Assembly: GCA_903821905.1 (NCBI GenBank)
Contig: CAIJMQ010000030.1
Location: 1 to 17,119, forward strand
DNA: 17,119 nucleotides
DNA from: an uncultured bacterium
GTDB taxonomy: Bacteria > CAIJMQ01
Direction: 5' to 3'
Shown: in pieces, positions 15,139-17,119 of the stretch
Layout of the letters: the number at the start of each line of letters is the position of its first letter
Position numbering within the stretch: position 1 is the first letter of the stretch
Translations under genes and position numbers: made by a program
Notes under the pieces: model-generated
The model's input: the letters and a program-made list of their open reading frames with translations, nothing else
Database searches by the model: none
Told to the model about the DNA's origin: nothing

Positions 15139-17010
15139 TTAGAGTGAAGGTGATTTATATTCTGGAACCAATTCTTTTAACTTTTCTATTACCCTATCTT
15201 TATCGTAAAGTTTAGCATGATTTATTAATTCATCGATTCCTTCAAGAAGTTTATCTTTCCCTATACTACTATTCCTATCAGTAACTAAGAATAATTTGCT
15301 ATCATTAACTCTTTTTAAATTTTCGTACTCATAATGAAGTTCTTCTACCAGTTTTTCCCCTGGTCTTAAGCCGATATACTCTATGTTAATTTTGTCTTTG
15401 GTTTCGCCATTAGAATAAAATTCTATAAGCTTTTTTGCTATATCTTCGACTTTTAGAGGGTTTCCCATATCTAATATGTATAAATTACCATTTTTCCCCA
15501 ATGCGCTTGCATTCAAAATCAATTGAACAGCTTCAGGTATAGTCATAAAATATCTTAAACATTCAGGATGAGTAATAGTAACGGGTCCTCCTTCTTTTAT
15601 TTGCTTTTCCAAAATAGGAATTAAACTTCCTCTACTCCCAAACACGTTACCAAATCTTACAGAAATAAAAGCAGCAAGATTTTGGTCAACCAACGATTTT
15701 ACAAGAAGTTCCCCGACTCTCTTTGTTGTACCCATTATTGAAGTAGGGTTAACAGCTTTGTCCGTTGAGATATAAACAAATTGTTTGCTTTTTGATGCCA
15801 TAGTAATTTTTGCCAATTGAACTGTTGCTTCTATATTATTGAGCACACCCTCTATAATTTCCTTTTCAAGCACAGACACGTGTTTATAAGCAGCAGCATG
15901 AAAAATAATATCTGGCTGTTTTTCATTAAATATTCTCTCAATATCAGTTTTATTTCTTATATCGGTCAAATAAAAACTGAGTTTCTTAGTACGACCCTTT
16001 TCTTTCATAAACTTCTCGATTTTGCCACTTAATTCATACAACGCAGTCTCTTCTTTATCTATTAACAGGAGTTCTTTGATTTCATATCCTGCTATTTGTT
16101 TTGAAAGTTCTGAGCCGATAGAACCCGCAGCTCCCGTAACCAGTACACATTTATCTTTAAGATGTTTGGTTATTTGGGTAGTATCTAATTTGATAGTATC
16201 TCTTCCAAGAATATCTTCAGGTTGTATGTTGCGTATCTGGCTTAGAGAAATTCCTCTGTCTAGAAGTTCACTTATACGTGGAACCATGGAAACAGATACG
16301 TTTGCCTGATGACAAAGCTTATAAATACGTGATATATCATCTCCTGTAGCAGAAGGTATAGCTATAATTACCCTTTCAACATTAAATTCTTTCACTATGC
16401 TGGGTATACTTTTCGTGGTACCTAGAACTCTAAAACCATGAATAGAAATTCCCTGTTTAGTTAGATTATCATCAATAAAACCAGTCAAATTATAAGAATC
16501 TTTTGCTTCGCTCAGAATGTTTCTTAATAGTTGTTCTCCTGCACTGCCTGCTCCAACAATTAAAATCTTTTTACCTGAAGAAGGTTTTTTAAAAAGTTCT
16601 TCTACTGCTCTTTTTGAAAAACGAATTCCACCACAAGTTAAAAAAACTAGGAATGCAGAAATCGAAAACACTGACCTTGGGAATCCAAGGAAAATGTTCT
16701 CTCTTAAAAAAAATAAAATAGTTCCAATAAGAATAAAATCACCTATAATGGCTTTGATAAGTCTTGAAAGTTCGGAAACACCAATAAAACCCCAGCTGAA
16801 ATGATAAAGGCGGAAATAATAGAAAACAGGTATAGTTGAAATATTAACAAGAAGAATAAAATTTCTCATTAAAGATAAATATTTTTGAGGAATATCTCCA
16901 TCAAACCGTAAGAGGAAAGCTGCCCAAATTGAAAGAGAAATTAGCAGAATATCACCAATTGTGAATAAAAATACTCGCTTTTTTAGAGTATTCAAAAATG
17001 TAATTTTCAT
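15139..17010 (-). CDS. Membrane-bound UDP-sugar 4,6-dehydratase, FlaA1/CapD/PglF/WbpM family
   Basis: This 623-residue enzyme has about four membrane helices in residues 1-128 and then two Rossmann domains. The first, with GAGSAG (153-158), is the degenerate CoA-binding-like domain of long family members; the second, with GAAGSIG (293-299), is the catalytic SDR domain. The active-site run is STDKAVNPTSIMGTTKR, with T416-D417-K418, M426 and K430, where the usual Tyr is replaced as in PglF/WbpM-type dehydratases. Such enzymes convert UDP-GlcNAc to the 4-keto-6-deoxy sugar, the precursor of bacillosamine, QuiNAc, FucNAc and similar residues. The gene follows a sugar-phosphate transferase gene by ten bases, fitting glycan initiation. 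No Shine-Dalgarno is visible; MKITF at 17010 is the natural start. Confidence 0.93.
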   Translation of the reverse strand: MKITFLNTLKKRVFLFTIGDILLISLSIWAAFLLRFDGDIPQKYLSLMRNFILLVNISTIPVFYYFRLYHFSWGFIGVSELSRLIKAIIGDFILIGTILFFLRENIFLGFPRSVFSISAFLVFLTCGGIRFSKRAVEELFKKPSSGKKILIVGAGSAGEQLLRNILSEAKDSYNLTGFIDDNLTKQGISIHGFRVLGTTKSIPSIVKEFNVERVIIAIPSATGDDISRIYKLCHQANVSVSMVPRISELLDRGISLSQIRNIQPEDILGRDTIKLDTTQITKHLKDKCVLVTGAAGSIGSELSKQIAGYEIKELLLIDKEETALYELSGKIEKFMKEKGRTKKLSFYLTDIRNKTDIERIFNEKQPDIIFHAAAYKHVSVLEKEIIEGVLNNIEATVQLAKITMASKSKQFVYISTDKAVNPTSIMGTTKRVGELLVKSLVDQNLAAFISVRFGNVFGSRGSLIPILEKQIKEGGPVTITHPECLRYFMTIPEAVQLILNASALGKNGNLYILDMGNPLKVEDIAKKLIEFYSNGETKDKINIEYIGLRPGEKLVEELHYEYENLKRVNDSKLFLVTDRNSSIGKDKLLEGIDELINHAKLYDKDRVIEKLKELVPEYKSPSL

Positions 17011-17020
17011 GATGTGTTTA

Positions 17021-17119
17021 TTAATGTTGGACGTCTTCTCCTCTAATCACTGCGATAACAGTTATAAACAAAATTTTAAGGTCAAATAAGAAAGATTTAT
17101 TTTTCAGATAATACTCATC
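17021..17119 (-). CDS. Bacterial sugar-phosphate transferase, C-terminal tail only (rest outside window)
   Basis: On the minus strand the frame is open from base 17119 to the TAA at 17021-17023, giving 32 residues that begin DEYYLKNKSFLFDLKILFIT and end VIRGEDVQH. The pattern FDLKIL-hydrophobic-V-x-R-G is the conserved C-terminus of polyprenyl-phosphate sugar-phosphotransferases (WcaJ/WbaP/PglC type), which attach the first sugar phosphate to undecaprenyl phosphate at the inner membrane. The stop lies ten bases before the dehydratase ATG. The piece is short, so the call rests on this motif and on context. Confidence 0.7.
   Translation of the reverse strand, partial: DEYYLKNKSFLFDLKILFITVIAVIRGEDVQH

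Noticed and set aside
16022-16309. Forward ORFs inside the 4,6-dehydratase and flavoprotein genes (also 16517-16804 and 14137-14322)
   Set aside because: They are antisense to genes with intact catalytic motifs and have no ribosome-binding sites or recognisable products.

Overview
The window comes from an AT-rich bacterial chromosome. No taxonomic marker such as rRNA is present. SecA with its zinc tail, RimO, PurM, an MsbA-type lipid/polysaccharide exporter and a FlaA1/CapD-type surface-sugar enzyme suggest a Gram-negative-type (diderm) bacterium. Uncultivated phyla such as Omnitrophota or Elusimicrobiota would fit, but that placement is an impression, not a demonstration. I see no tRNA, rRNA, CRISPR array, transposase or phage gene, and no gene-free stretch longer than 300 bases.

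Layout, left to right. (a) 2-1010: the 3' end of a sugar-nucleotide epimerase gene (+), convergent with a solo MNT-type nucleotidyltransferase gene (-). (b) 1011-5426: a compact divergent promoter region with a perfect 20-bp palindrome, then secA and two tandem paralogous FHA-PilZ genes, apparently one operon. (c) 5446-8042: rimO (-), divergent from purM (+), which is followed by an overlooked 33-codon, very basic ORF with the best Shine-Dalgarno in its neighbourhood. (d) 8110-13336: a sorbitol-dehydrogenase-like zinc enzyme, two overlapping GT4 glycosyltransferase genes and an ABC exporter. This set probably builds and exports a surface glycan or glycolipid. (e) 13374-13996: a self-contained transcription unit for a small secreted protein resembling a shortened PstS-like binding protein. 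It has a strong promoter, a structured leader with an 11-codon uORF, a strong SD and possible terminators. (f) 13995-17119: a tight minus-strand operon of sugar-phosphate transferase (C-terminal tail only), a membrane nucleotide-sugar 4,6-dehydratase and a geranylgeranyl-reductase-family flavoprotein.

Two themes stand out. First, many genes lack a Shine-Dalgarno. Where a good promoter can be read (nucleotidyltransferase, secA, purM), the predicted transcription start falls 0-11 bases before the start codon, suggesting leaderless or near-leaderless mRNAs. The small basic ORF and the secreted protein instead have strong SD sequences. Second, the PstS-like gene is bracketed by a ~20-bp inverted repeat. 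Its left copy overlaps the uORF start and the leader hairpin, and its right copy lies in the 3' untranslated region. Long-range 5'-3' RNA pairing that competes with the leader hairpin is therefore possible. The other main candidates for undescribed biology are the tandem FHA-PilZ fusions and the isoprenoid-reductase-like gene inside a glycan-initiation operon.
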